A stretch of DNA of 64,000 nucleotides, from NCBI RefSeq assembly GCF_004798865.1, contig NW_025335941.1, positions 2,780,399 through 2,844,398 on the forward strand. The letters run 5' to 3'. Shown here piece by piece: positions 10,670 to 23,687 of the stretch. Made by a program: the position numbers and the translations under genes. A model generated the notes under the pieces. That model saw nothing but the letters and a program-made list of their open reading frames with translations, was not told the DNA's origin and ran no database searches. Origin of the DNA: Varanus komodoensis (lineage: Eukaryota; Chordata; Lepidosauria; Squamata; Varanidae). The stretch's first letter is position 1. The number at the start of each line of letters is the position of its first letter.

Positions 10670-11964
10670 GACAGTTTGGTAATGCAAGTGGTATACCCAA
10701 TGTGCATGGTTGAACACAGTGGGCAAGAAAATATTATAATTTCAATGATGGAATCAATTGCTCTGTTTTTGAATTGTCTCCCTAATACATACATTTGTAA
10801 TGGTTGACCTCCTATTTTCCATCTGCAACAAACATGTCTATGAAAACAATATTCCTCAGGCTGTGTTTAGGATATAGGAAAGTCTAACATGGTTCTAGAA
10901 GCCCCACTTTTATAAAAGTATAGAAAGAAGGGAACTCTTTAGATAGGAAAATGATGTCTATTTTGCATGGATACTGAACTGCTTGGAATACAGATGATTT
11001 CAGGTGATGTTCAGTCATTTCTATTTTCTCTCTCTCTCTCTCTCTTTCTCAGATAAATGTGTGTGTGTGTATCTTATGATGAGACCCAGTGTGGGTGAAT
11101 GATTATGAGATTAAAAGATGAATCCAAAGTACCCAACCATGGAAAAATCTGGAGTGACACCAGACTGAAGACACTCTCTCTAAAAGTGGATCTGGGTCTG
11201 AAATGAGGCAGATTGGCACTGAAGCTTTGGATCCATCTCAGAGGTGCTTCTAATGTTTATAAGTTCAGTTAGATAAATTGTTGAACCACCAGAAGCTCTA
11301 CATGTTCTTCATAAAATGAAAAACCCAGTTAGAGGGAGGGCTTGTGTAGTAATCTAACTGACAGCTCCAGCTTCCAACTAGGGAATGACTTTCCCAGACA
11401 CAGTACATTGGGGATGGATGCTCAAGTAATGTATTGCAAGCTTATGGAGTTATGGGTATGTTTTTTGTGTTTTCCATATTCTAGTGAAGGCTCATCCTTT
11501 CTTACATTCCAGTCCCTTTGAGTCTCTCCTGAACCTTTATTGGTGTTGTTAGTTCTTAGGCAATTTGTATCCCTTCACTCCACCTGCACCTATTCTGGCC
11601 ATAGACCCATTTTATTTATTTTACCATTTGTAGATCTCTGTGTCTTGGAATATCTGTCTGAGTTTGTGACTGTTTATGATCTTTCACTTGTTTGTGCTGC
11701 ATCACTCTTTCACACACTATCAGTAATGTGCATCAAGAGCCACATTAGTGTACATGTATGTATATTTGAAAAAGTGTTCACATCCTTTTATTCCACTGCT
11801 GATTTTCTCATATCTTGAAAATCACTACCTTCAAAGCACTTAGGATAAAACCTCCTGCACCTATTTGCCTGATGTTTGACAGACCCCATCATCAGGGGTA
11901 CTATCAAAGGGGTACAAATTTAGTCTAGTTCTGGCAAACAATTAAAATATATTTGTTGGTGAGG
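10670..11964. other. Unrecognised DNA with short microsatellites
   Basis: Contains (TC)n at about 11027-11050 followed by a short (GT)n at about 11058-11070. Nothing else recognised. Confidence 0.5.
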
Positions 11965-12113
11965 AGATTCAAACTGAAATAACCACTTAGACATGAAACT
12001 TACTGGATGACTGTGGGCCAGTGGCAAACTGAACCTTCTTGTCAAGATGATTGTGAGAATAAAATGAAGAGGGAGAAACATGCATGTACACTTCTTGGAG
12101 GGAAGGTCAAATG
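11965..12113 (+). mobile_element. tRNA-derived SINE (CORE/MIR-like, L2-type tail), diverged
   Basis: The block gacatgaaacttactggatg, then actgtgggccagt, then attgtgagaataaaatga, then aacatgcatgtaca and cttcttggaggg follows the order of the better copy at 56790-56950. The left end, with gagattcaaac, may be the remnant of the tRNA-like B box. A minus-strand open frame over it is a chance frame. Confidence 0.7.
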
Positions 12114-13709
12114 TCATTAGACAGATAGTACAGAGATTATGGTAAGTTTCAGAGAAATAAGTGCATAAGTGGAAGGAAAATCCTAAAATTTGACTGTGTG
12201 TGTTATTCACTGTTGCCTCCCCCCCACACACACATTTTTGGTCAATTTGTATGAAAATGGCACACATCAATAGAGGTGTTTCTAGACAAGACATTTTGAA
12301 CATTTGAGAAGTGTCAGGATAGGAATTTATGCTGACTGAAATGAGTTTAAGACTGTTTTCAAAGAGAAGCCTGGTGGTATTGGAAGAATAGCCATCTTGG
12401 ATCCCGCCTTGCTTTCTCTTAAAGCTTAGTAACTGGAGGTCCACTGATAAAACATGCTTCATGATTAGATGGTAAGGCTGTGATTCATTCAACACCACTC
12501 CACCCCTCATCAGTATTTAGACAAATGTAGGAAAAGACACTATATTTGGATACATATAAAGCCCAAGTTCCAAATAAGATATTATTCAGTGTCAAGGTCC
12601 AGTTTTGCTCACTTCAGAGGGAAACCTGTTTCACCTTGGGAAGCAACATATGACACAGTTCTTAACAAATATTCAGTCTACATGAAAAATAAGAGTTCTG
12701 AAGCATGTGGAACTTGGCAGGTGCTAAAGGATCATTTTGAAGTACAAGAGCTATTTTTGAAAAAAATGAAAAGTCTCCCCAGTAGTTCTGATATATTTTT
12801 GTTTTTCATGGTGTAAAACAATCCTTTTCATTCAGCTGCAAGTGAGCATGCATGATAATTTATTTGTATAAAATAAATTGCCTGCACAGTTCTCTAAACA
12901 AAAACAAAAGTAATTAATTGTAAATTACATAGCATTGGCAACTGGTGTAGAGGATGGGGCTGATTAGTTTCATTTTTTTTTCATTTTTTAACTGTAAAAC
13001 ATCCCACAGTGCCCTCTTCTGAAATAAATGTGGGATTTAGCAGAAGATCTTAGAATGGTTGGAAGTTGATACCATTAATTCATTTGACAAGATCTCTAAC
13101 TATTCAGCTGGGTGAATTCATATGGCATAGCAACCCATCCTGCAAATAAGCTATGGAGTGTGGGTTACTCAGAGAGTAGTACTCATGATGCACCCAAGAG
13201 ATGTTCCTGCTCACCATCGGTTGTCCCCTCTTCGTTCTCCCTTGGTCCTCCACTAGTTATCCCTGTGAAAGCCACCTTGTTTCTTGCCACCTTTCTGCTG
13301 AAGCCTTTTCCCTTTATTTCCCTTCCCTAATCTTGACATGCTCTCTGCCAGTGACAGTCTTTGACAGAGCCTCCAAAGTGCTCAAGTAATACTTTAGAAT
13401 AACTATCACTGGTTCACTACCTTTTCAAAAAACTAGATGCTCAAAATGTACACAAGTCTTTTTGTAATTGTAAAGAAAAAAAGTTTGGGAATTTGGAGGT
13501 GTGCAAGTGTGCATTTACAGTGAACAAAATGAAAAGTCTTGCCTAATTAATGTTGTAGTACATGCCTGGGAAAGGAGAAAAGTGCATTCCACCCCATTTA
13601 TGGAATTTTAAGAGCTGCCAGAGAAAAGCTTTATTTGATACAGAGCTAGCCAACGTTTTTTCTGCGTGGGAAATATACATATTTCATGTCTTCCCTGTGG
13701 AAAGCTGTC
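12114..13709. other. Unrecognised DNA
   Basis: No gene or repeat recognised. Confidence 0.4.
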
Positions 13710-13710
13710 C

Positions 13711-13778
13711 GGGTTCATATAACACCAACCCCCCAGTGCTAGTTACCCACAACGGGTTGCCATGTAGTGTGAACCCAG
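13711..13778. mobile_element. Short (~70 bp) MITE with terminal inverted repeats
   Basis: The left end is gggttcatataacaccaacc; the right end is gggttgccatgtagtgtgaa followed by ccca. The complement of the right end begins tgggttcacactacatggca, so the two ends match as gggttca-a-taaca-caaccc-type inverted repeats. This resembles the gggttca ... tgaaccca family also seen at 37278-37395. No internal coding capacity. Confidence 0.65.
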
Positions 13779-14029
13779 CCACCATATAGATGGGTTTCCA
13801 TCTCTTCATATGTATCTGCAAAATATCTATTCTGTGCTCAAATGCTGTGTGGTTGTGTTAGCATGGACCTTAAGTATGTGAAGTTTTACAGAGAAGATAG
13901 TATATTGTGGAGCAGTAGGTGAAGGAGGAAGCCGGGGCAAAACAAAGAGACACTGGCAGGGCTGAGGGGAAGGAACAGGGTAGTTGTCAAAAGCTCTGGA
14001 AACCATGCAGGAAGGTCCCACCAGCTGAA

Positions 14030-14110
14030 TCTAAGGGTCAGAAGTTCCTCATTTCTGGTATAAAAAGTAGATAATACTAAGATAGATGGACTAATGACCT
14101 GATGGTATGC
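14030..14110 (+). mobile_element. Squamate SINE-like repeat fragment
   Basis: The run gtagataatactaagataga followed by tggactaatgacctgatggt parallels the common sauropsid repeat word order gtagacaatactgagctaga / tggaccaatggtctga. Short and diverged. Confidence 0.55.
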
Positions 14111-14764
14111 AGCCACTTCCCATGTTATAAAACTTCTATTTGTGATATTAAAGATTTGATTGGGCCATTCAAACAGGTCTGTCACCACTCAGTGGAAGCT
14201 GGTGGCTTCAGTGTCAATGAAGCAATAGATCCACTCTGGGATGTAGTCCAAACTTTAGGAGTGCTGGGCCTATTTGAGGGCTGGGGTTCTTCCTGCAGTC
14301 ACCAAGCAATGGCTATGCATATGTGTTATTCAACACCATATGCAATGTCCTTTCAGGGGATGCGCATTTGCTATAATCCAACCACAGGCTAAGTCACCTG
14401 GACTGGGTGACGGAGCTGCTTTCAGGGTTAGATCAGAAGGTTAGATAAAACGTCAGGTCAAAGGGTAAAATCTGGCCTATCTGGGGTCGCAATCTGACCT
14501 TCCTGTTTTCTCTACAAGGCCATGTCTCCTCCTTGTGGTTTCACCTCTTTCCTCCAACCACTGACTGGTTTATTCTCTTTTGTGCAGTGCTCACCTGCTC
14601 TAAAATACTGAATGTCTCCCCTAAAGCTTAGTTAATAGCAACAGTAAGATTTGCCTATTTTGGAAATTTGGGATATTATTGGCCTTTTCCCTTTTGTGTT
14701 GGATCCCACCACTTTTTCCTTCTGCCCCACCCCTCCCTCGAATGCACCCCCCAGAGCTTCTAGG
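14111..14764. other. Unrecognised DNA
   Basis: No gene or repeat recognised. The open frames here show no family features. Confidence 0.4.
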
Positions 14765-14860
14765 ACAGGGGTCCTCAACCTTTTCAACTCATGGGCACAT
14801 TTGGGAATTTGATAACCTCTTGATGGCACTTCCACAAAATGCCTAAGTGACTCACTGCCT
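14765..14860 (+). mobile_element. hAT-like DNA transposon end
   Basis: Begins caggggtcctcaaccttttc, a typical hAT terminal sequence (cag-ggtcctcaacctttt), followed by gggcacatttgggaattt and ggcacttccacaaaatgcc. The matching right end was not found; the element may extend to about 15060 or be truncated. Confidence 0.55.
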
Positions 14861-16601
14861 TGGCATCTGCTTGTTGAGTCTATGGATCTTAGACTGCTTT
14901 TTATTCAGCAAACCTTTTGTTCCAAGTCTGTTGGATACTGAAACATCTCCTTAATAATGTGCCATTGCCCCGCCCCAGGCAATTGCCAGCTGCTTAGGAA
15001 GGCCTCAGCAATTATAGGCAGCCTCAAACACATGTAAATAAATAAATTTTAAATACTTTTCAAGCTAGCAGAGGCATGGAGAAAAGAACTTGGCCGCTGC
15101 AGTAAGGAGCAGTCATTCCTCCCAGTGCTGCTGAGTCCTTGGCTTTGTGCAGCACCTGGACTCCAGGAAACTCTTCCCGACATTGCCCAGTCCCCTTCCA
15201 CCTGCACTTTCAATGCAGATTCCAGTCTGAGTTAGAGATAAAAGTGGGGGTTCCCCTGTATCCTGGTCCCCCGGCCAGTGAGAGGGAGAGCAATGGGCAG
15301 GGAAATCCTTGCTGTTATCTTTGACCTTGAATAAAGGCAACAGTGGGATTGCCCCTAAACTGAATCCCTGAAGGAACCCCAGAATCCACAGTCCAGATTA
15401 TGAAGGCTGAAAGTGCTGTTCTGGGCTCTGTTCCACAGCTGTAACAACAAAATGCACAGGCATGTCTCAGCTCTCTCAAAAGAGAGTTGAGACTGGGACA
15501 CTGGTGGTTAAACTTCCTTTACAAAAGCCACAAATTCCATTATGCTCATGTATTACTGGCACTCTTCTTCAGTTTACTGATTTTTATTACATGTTTCAGT
15601 GCATACCAAAGTGTGCAAGGAATCCACTGGTGCACTTTGTCCCTAGACAATAATTTCCACTCTGTAACTCTGTTTATTGTATTATGGATTGCTGGATAAG
15701 TATTGCTCTTAAACAATTTTCATGTTGTCTCACCTCTCAGGAATAGATTTCTTCAGTTAATAAATTTACATAAAAAGTATTGTTTAGGGAAACTGTCAAA
15801 ATTGCTTCAAATATCTTCCATTATATTCCTTCTTGTTCCATTGTTTTTTCAGCTCCATCTATATGTTATTATTAAGGCATGCTTTTAATGTTATGATGTG
15901 AAGCATGTCAAAACAGTGCATTCAGTTATTCTGAACTGTCATTATCTAATTGTGTGTTGTTCCTAAAGATGGGTCAAGGAACAGGAAATATATGATTTTT
16001 GTATGTTAGTGTTTTAATCTGTGACCCATGCAGTTTACTGATTACCATATTTATATACATAGGCATTTGGAAATAATGACTTAAAAACAATAATGCTATA
16101 TTTATAGATCTTTATCTCTGTCTCTATCTCTCTCTATCTCTTGCATAAGTTAGAAAATGCATGTAGTTAATATTTATATACTTTTCTCTCCACATCATCC
16201 ACTAAGAGACCTGCCTTGTATATGAGTTGAGAAATCACTTTGTTAAGGCATAAAATCCAGTATTAATTTATGAAAGATACCATATCTAGGTTGAGGTGGT
16301 GTGCAACTATGAATATTGAAGCGTATTGATAGAACAGAACTGCATACTCTTCAAAAAAGATGAGGATATTCACAATCCTGCCTTTCATATAGTTCAAGGT
16401 GGCATATTTGAGGTTCCTATTGTGTCTCATCCAGGAACTGACCACACCCAGATTTGCTGACTTTCAGCTAGGTTTCTAAGTCATACTTTTGAAAGTATGT
16501 ACAAGGCCAATTAGGACAATAAAAGCTGAAAAATCCATGAAGTCTAAAAAGTAAATCTGAGCAACTCAATTTCTCTTTAGAAGAGTAAAATACACAACTT
16601 T
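14861..16601. other. Unrecognised DNA
   Basis: No gene or clear repeat apart from a degenerate (TCTA/TCTC)n run at about 16110-16142. Confidence 0.4.
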
Positions 16602-16629
16602 AAAAAACAAACAAACAAACAAACAAACA
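16602..16629 (+). repeat. (AAAC)n microsatellite
   Basis: About seven tandem aaac units. Confidence 0.95.
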
Positions 16630-16711
16630 TGTAATTATATGCCTGCACAAAATTTAATACCTGAAGTAATGCTTACACAAGAAATAATTAGTAGCTGGGG
16701 CTTCTACAACC

Positions 16712-16795
16712 CCATTGCACTTTTCCTCAGAAATAAGTCCCATTTTCACTGGCACTTACTCTATAATAAGTGTGCACACAGAACTGCAGTCCTAA
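16712..16795 (+). repeat. Fragment of the 'aagtaagtcccatt' interspersed repeat
   Basis: Contains tcagaaataagtcccatttt, ggcacttactctataataag, tgtgcacacagaactgcagt and cct. The same word order (cagaagtaagtccc ... cttac ... agtgtgcata ... gcagtcct) belongs to a very common squamate repeat. Related pieces lie at 20205-20270 and 30205-30340. Class uncertain. Confidence 0.6.
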
Positions 16796-19381
16796 CATCA
16801 TTTATACTCTATTCATACTCAAAATTATTCATATACTATCTATTCTTATTGCTCTGATGGGATCTTTATGGAATCATACCTAAAGACACAAGTGGTGTTT
16901 TCTTTACACAGGTATTCATCAATTTTGGCTAATTATTGCTGTCACTCAACCCTTAACTCTTTGGCAAGTTGTACCTGAATCACTTTTAAAATGCTGCAAG
17001 AACGCATGGCAAAGATTTAAGTGATCTTTAGTTTCCACTTCTTGTATTGCTGCCAGTTCTTACTCTTTGGTTATATCTATAGTTTATTCATAGACTCTCA
17101 TTGCAAAGTGGTTATTCATCTGACTGCACTAGCTATAGACTATCTATATTTGGGTCTGTTAAAATTTGCATGTGGGAATCATCTGTGTTTGCACAAATAG
17201 CCCTTGAATGCCAAGAGGTGTATCACATCTTAGCTCTAATAGTGTGTCTGAAATGAATTGCTCCGCTTATTCATAGCTGAAATTTTCTGCTCAGGAGAAA
17301 GAGTTGTATTTCTGTAACATTGACTTTAATGATAGTAAAATTTCATCCGTATTTCAGGGAGATTTAAATCAGTGATAAATTATTATGCCCTTGAACCACA
17401 GTTGAGGTCCCAAATCACATGAGGGATTCAGAATTCATCATTTAGTTGTCTGAAATGCAATCTTATTAGTAATTGCCATGTGGCTGGAGACATTTGAGAT
17501 GCTATGCTGATAAGGGACCGCAATTTCAGTTTGCTTCCTGAATGTGCTCTATAATTCCTTCTTTGTAATGACTCCCCGCTCCAGGAGACTACTGATTTGA
17601 GGTGATAGTATCTGGCTTCTTGTTTGTTGAACTGTTTATAAAACATAGAAATGTGCTGAAGCTTAGGATGGCAGCTTGTGAAATATTCCACTGGGAAGAT
17701 ACTATGACACAGGGCAATTTGTTTGGTAAAGCTTCATGCATTTTTGAATGTTTGACCATCTTATATCTTGTTGTTGGATGCCAAATGGGAAATCAGTCAT
17801 CAGTTGGAAATGAGGGCAGGTGTGCACATGCCATGCAGACTAATGAATGTGTGTCTCCCTATGTGTGACTATATTTCTCGTGAAAGATTCAGGTGCATTG
17901 TAGACAGACTTAAAAGTAGCTTGGCAAACTTTCAATGGGGCAGAGTAGTTCTTCAAGAGAGAAACTATGAGGAAATCCTGGACAGTTGGCCTCACCAATG
18001 ACTGGGAATTGTGACAGTATAACTAGCAAGCAAAAGTCCTGCTTAATACATGGTTTTCAGCATTCTTCGGACCAAGTTCCTTTGGACTGTAACATTAATT
18101 TGTGCAGAGGATGGTTACTGATGGATATTTATCAGTCTAGTGGCAAAGTAACATGTTCTGTCTGGATCTGAAAAGAGTGTTAGTTTCTTTACCCAAGGAA
18201 TTTAGTCAAAGATGTTCTAGGTTTCTGATGCTGCCCACAAGCCCTGTGCCCTGATGACAGAAGATGTCTAAAAGTCAAGAGACACAAGGCTAAAACAGAC
18301 ATTTTAAATATTTAACTGCTTGCTGTAGTGGAAGAATAGAGCTCCCAATCTGGATTGAGACCCCAGTATGTGCAGAAAGTGTCGAAGTGCCAACCTCAAG
18401 TCTCAGTTTGGATTGGTACCCCTGCACTTATGCTAGAGTAAAATAAAATTGTAAAACTGGAGAGGAAGTGAAGTAATGAGAAGGGCAGGTTCACAGTCCT
18501 GCCAGCAAATTCTGCAGCGTTTGAACAAGGACCATTTGGGTGAGGCAGAGGTTTTGTTTTCTGTCAGAGAAAAAGAACTGTAGGGGGTGAAATCATGGAT
18601 GTTTTCCTCAAGGAACTGACAGCACTAGGGAGACTATAGTATGATACTGCCTGTCATCAGATCTGTTGCAGACCAGTGTAGAGAACCGCAGGTCCAGGGG
18701 CCAAATTGGAGAATACAAAATGTTTTAAAATGTGCAGTGGAACTCAATTCCTTACTCAGAGTTTAGTGGCTGGAACCATGGTACCTTAGGATTAACCAAT
18801 GGCTCTCCCTTCCCCTGTTTATAATCAGTGTTTAGCAAAACAAAAGACTTTATTTGTCAGTGTTCAAAAGACTCTGTTCTCAGGAGACGTCATGGCTGGG
18901 TATTTCCAAAGCATGAATCACTAACAAAGCCCTGCTCTGGAGCAGTTTTGGTTCTGTGAGCTCTGGAGGGAAGCCTGCTTCACCTCAGCAAGCAACAGTA
19001 ATGGAGAGAAGTGGTTCTGCTCAGGCTTTTGGCTTTGCCCAGTTCTAACTGAAATGAATCTAAGTACATGCAATTTTTGAGGCAAGTCCAAAGCTGGGTT
19101 GGGCAACCATTTCCTCTGTGAAAGAATGGTGGTGATAGCAGCAGAACTGCCACTTATGAAGGTGGCTTCCTAAGGACACATTGTTTTGCCTTGCCAGTGA
19201 AGCTCCAGGATCCCCTGGCTGACCTTCACAGGCTCGAAGAGTTGGAGGTCCAAAACATAAGTATTTTGCATCTTTCCACAATGGTGGCTTACTCATTAAG
19301 GATGGATCCAAAGAAAAATGAACCAGAATGTGCTGAAACTTTGTTCCATACAAGTTCTCATTCAACCATCAACACTTTGGT
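16796..19381. other. Unrecognised DNA
   Basis: Over 2.5 kb with no recognised gene or repeat. Open frames at 17428-17691 (minus) and 17602-18001 (plus) have no recognisable domains. Confidence 0.4.
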
Positions 19382-19559
19382 TAGGATTAGGTTAGGTTAG
19401 GATTGCCATTTGAATCCCATCAAAAAGAACATTCCAGAGGGGGAAACCATAATCTTGTAATATTTACAATGTCTCCTCAAATGAATTGTTATCCTCACCA
19501 TCATGAATATGATTGTGATCATCCACATTATTTTGTTTTTGTACTGACAATTCACAAAA

Positions 19560-19870
19560 ACACAAACAATAAAAAGCTGCATAAAATTTACAATGCACAT
19601 TTTTTAAAAATTAACAGCTGGAATGATATGCATACAAACTAGAGAAAAGTAGCTGCCATATATTCTCCATCATGCCCTTAAATGCCATTCAGTGCTTGGG
19701 AGAAGAGGGCAGTTTTAACCTGGCACTGAAAGATGAAAGTTGGCACTAGGGGTGCCCTGGTGGGTAGATCATTTCATAATGAGGGGACCACCACTTAGCC
19801 ACCCTCTTAGCCTCCTTCAGAAGTGGGACTGGGAGGAAGGTCTCCAAACTTGATTGTAGTGTCAGATTCA
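19560..19870 (-). mobile_element. L2-like LINE 3' fragment, decayed
   Basis: On the minus strand, short frames read NDLPT-APLVPTF-FQ and VKTALFSQAL, which parallel the L2 C-terminus (LPREVRLAPSLFVFRRQAKTF at 7046-7160). The left part is an A-rich 3' UTR-like stretch. Several stops interrupt it. Family call depends on a short match. Confidence 0.5.
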
Positions 19871-20204
19871 GCTTGCAAATGGCTAATAACTGTGTCAAAT
19901 CTGTGATGCTCTACTCTTACTCTAATAGAAAAGCCCTTAAAAAAAGTGAATTACTCTTTAACTTACCTGAATATGGGCAGCCATAATGTGGAAGGGGATA
20001 AGCATTCACCATGGCGATTTATAATGAATTGGCAGCAGCACCATCAAAGACTGGTTAAGGAGCTAAACTTACTTAGAGTTCTCAGATAGTATTCTGTTAA
20101 TAACCTAGATATCTGAATTAGATACTGCAGAGTGAACAGATGAAACCAATGAGGGTCTTGATGCCTCAAGCACCTGAAGTACTGGAACTTGTTTGTTTAA
20201 TAGG

Positions 20205-20270
20205 TTTACATATGTAATCCTATTAAATTCAATTTGCAATGCTTTGAATTAAGTGTGCAAATAGAAAGGT
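20205..20270 (+). repeat. Fragment of the 'aagtaagtcccatt' interspersed repeat
   Basis: Contains taatcctattaaattcaatt and gaattaagtgtgcaaatag, matching the central and right parts of the repeat at 16712-16795 and 30283-30340. Confidence 0.5.
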
Positions 20271-20429
20271 AATAGTCTAGTCAATGCATGTTAAATTTCT
20301 TTATAGAGTTCTAGAAATACTGTTCCCTGAAGGCATCTGTAGAGCATATATTCTTTTTTTCAGGTCAGGGGGTAGGAACAAAACAGTCATTACAAGCTTT
20401 TACTCTGTGTAATCCTGGCTTTCCTGCTT

Positions 20430-20585
20430 TTCTGGTTAAGGTGGCTGGATGGAGTCATTGGTGTGATGGGAATGGGGCTGAGCGGGGTGTGGCCTCTGGG
20501 AGGCAGTGGAGGACAAGGAGCCTGGCGTGCTGTGGTCCACGGGGGCATGAAGAGTTAGGCACGACTTTGTGACTGATCACACACA
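20430..20585 (+). mobile_element. RTE/BovB LINE 3' end, plus strand
   Basis: Translating 20442-20576 gives WLDGVIGVMGMGLSGVW, then GAWRAVVHGGMKS, a stop, and ARLCD. This parallels the C-terminus of mammalian BovB (RWLDSIT ... GAWRAAVHGVAKSQTRLSD). One stop lies inside. The adjoining 3' piece is aggcacgactttgtgactga. The copy is severely 5' truncated. Confidence 0.8.
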
Positions 20586-21325
20586 ATCCTGGCTTTCCCT
20601 AGTGTCCAGTCTGATGAAGGGGTCTGTGGAATATGAAAACTTGCTAAGTACTATGTGACATTTTATTTGGCCCTAATATCAATATAGCTCAACTGTGAAT
20701 TCTGACATATTCCTATGGATAAATACCACTTTCTTTGCTTTTGTCATGTCTAGAAGAATACTAAATGTAGACATTCAGATGCAGAAAGAATAGAATTTCC
20801 TACCACTCAATACTGGGACTTAATTTTTGAGAGCTACCTTTCTTCTAGCTGCTACTAATGCTATTCACATTGAGCTCCATTTGCTTTTAAAGTGTAGTAC
20901 ACCATCTAAAATTAGTTCAAGCTTTGCTGCTGTAAAAATTGTGGAAAGAAAATTGTTTTCTTGTTCTGATTTAGAAGAAACCCATGGGTTTTGCCTAACA
21001 TTGTAGATAGATCCGAGTACCTGCTCGATACATACACACACAAAATAGGAGATCAGCTGTTGTTTTCTTCTGAAACCCATCAGTCTGAAGGACAACCTGA
21101 AAACTGCATAGTAGAACCTATTCCAGGCAAGAACAGCCTCTAATCTATGGGTGTAATCTAGCATGTGCTATGGCCCAATCTGGCCATAGAGGACTGAGCA
21201 CTCTCTTCAGGCTACACCCTGTGTTTCCAGTGTATCATTGAAGTTGAATTTAGCTGTTTTAAATTTTGTATATTAACATTTCTAATATCATGCTTTGTAA
21301 TTTTTGTGAACTGCTTGGCTATAGG
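20586..21325. other. Unrecognised DNA
   Basis: No gene or repeat recognised. Confidence 0.4.
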
Positions 21326-22552
21326 ATAGTGTAGTTGTTATGTGCTATCAAGTCATATCTAACTAATGGTGACCCTATGAAAAAGTGCCCTCCAAAGTGT
21401 AAATGCAAAACTGGGGCTTCCTTTATAACATCCCATATTTATTCTACCTTCAAGTTTCCCTAGCATTACTGTCTTCTGCAGAGAGTTTTGCCTTCCCATG
21501 GTGTATTCAAAATATGACAGCCTCAGTTTTGTCATGTTTGCTTCTAGGGAAAACTTTGGCTGGTATGGGATCCACTTGTTCATACTGTTGGTAAGGGTAT
21601 TAGCAAACCTATCCTCCAGCACCATGTTTCACACACATCCATTTTCTTCTTCTCAGCATTCTTCACTGTCTGGGTTTTACATGCATACATAGTGATTGCA
21701 TGTGCAATAGTCTGGATGATTTTGGCCTTAGTCTCCAGAGAAACATGGTTACATTTGAGGATCTTTTCTAGTACCTTCATTGCTGACCTTCCATGTCAGT
21801 CTTTAAATTTCTTGGCTGCAGACTCCTTTGAGCTGATAACTGAGCTGAAGTATGTAATTCGTTCCCTATTTCAATTCATTCATTGTTGGTAGTAAAGTTC
21901 TGTAATTCATTGGTAGTCATGAATTTGGTTTTCTCAGTGTTCAGATTCATTCCTGCTTTTTCACTTTCTTCTTCCATGTTAATCAGGAGTCATATCAATT
22001 AAGATCTGCTTTCTTTCAGCAATAAAATATCATTATGCCTTCAATTATTGATTTATTCTTCACCAATTTTCACTTCTTCTGATCCTAGTACAGTTTTCCT
22101 TATGGTATATTCTGTGTATAGATTGAACACACAGGGAAATAAAATATACTGTTGTCTGATGCTTTGCTTATTCTTGTCCATGATACAGGTTACACATAAA
22201 GACAATCAAAAGCTGAGGCACATCCATTTCTTTCAGAACCATCCATAGATTCTCATGATCCATACATGAGAAAGGCTTTCCTGTAGTTATAGACTGGTTC
22301 TTTTCTGAAATTCTAAGTGTTCCCCAGTAGGCAAAATGTATTTGTGATATAAACTCTTCCTTTTGGAATCCAACTTGAATGGGATGAGGCTCATTGTTTT
22401 GTTTTTCAGATTTGTTGGTATATTCTTGTTAGGATTTGCATTGATCCAGTTTGTGCAGGTTAAAATAGTCCTATTTTCACTTCGTCTATTCCAAGTGCCT
22501 TATTTCTTCCAAGTTCTTTCGTAGCAGATTTCATTTCTATGAAATTTCTATG

Positions 22553-22617
22553 AAATGAAATGAGGCTATGTGATGGGACGGCATACATATACTCTAAATA
22601 AATAAAGAAATAAATAA
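22553..22617 (+). mobile_element. Short SINE/LINE tail inserted in BovB
   Basis: The stretch tgatgggacggcatacatat followed by ctctaaataaataaagaaat resembles the gggcggtataaat-aataaataaata tail of squamate L2-tailed SINEs. It is flanked by atttcattt-like and atttcacttt-like words that may be target duplications. Absent from the corresponding family sequence. Confidence 0.5.
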
Positions 22618-23687
22618 ATTTCACTTTCTAATTTTGCAGACTGTTCCTCACAGAATTCCTCTATGAGGGAGTTCATTATCTTTTTATGTCTTTTGCATAG
22701 TTCTGTATATTGTTTCCACCTGTATTTTATCCTAGTGGGAATGTATGTCCCCCTGTTGGACTTTCAATATTCCTTTTGCAATAGGAAACAGCATTTTGGT
22801 TGGAATTTCCTTTTGATCTCTTGGATCTTCTGGAAGAGGTCTTTCCCGCTCCTCTATTGTTGTTGCCTTCTGTTTCTTTGCACTGGTCATTGTAATAGTT
22901 CTTCTCTATCTAACAATTGCTGAAAAGTTGCATTCAGGATTCCGAACCTGTTCTTGTCACCTTTTGTTTCTTTCCTGTTCTTAGCAATTATGTGTGGTTC
23001 TTCCATCATCCACCTCCTCCTTTTCTGCTACAATTGTCTTTTTACATTCTTTCTGAATACTGTCTCTGCTTTAACTGCACAGCTTTTCCTGCTTCATGGC
23101 CAATTGAGTTCTGTAATGCAAATCTGTTCTTCATGTGGACTTGAAATTCCTCAGGAATATTATTTAGGTTGTATTTTGGCACTGTGATTCTCTTAGGGAT
23201 CTTTTTCAGCTGATTTTTGATATTAAGATATTACTACCACAATTTTTCCCTACTCCTGTGTGACCAGTGGAAACACAATCTCTTACTTCCATATATGTTG
23301 TCTATTTGATTTCTTTATTGGTCATCTGGTGATGACCATGTGTGCAATTGTCTGGTTGGTTGCCTAGAGTATGTGTTTGCAATAAACAGATTGTTGGCAT
23401 TTCAGAATTCTATGAGTCCTTCTCCTACTTTGTTTCTGACCCTTAAGCCAAACTGTTCCATAATGTTTGATTCTGTTTTGTTTCCTGCTTTTGTGTTCAA
23501 GTCACCTATGATTATTGGCAAGTTCTGTTTTTGTGTGTTTGAATTTTCCTCTGGGACTCTTGCATTAAAATTGTCGATTTCTTCTCCAGCTTCTGTTTTT
23601 GGAACAGATTTGTGTATAATGGTTAAGTTAATAGATTTCCAAAAATTTTGATTGATATGATTTGGTTGTACTTTGCATTATAGCCCC

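Noticed and set aside
11920-12510. 196-codon minus-strand open frame
   Set aside because: It overlaps a SINE in antisense and has no family features.
19380-19405. ttaggattaggttaggttagg, telomere-like
   Set aside because: Only about four imperfect units, and not the vertebrate ttaggg repeat; too short to call an interstitial telomere.
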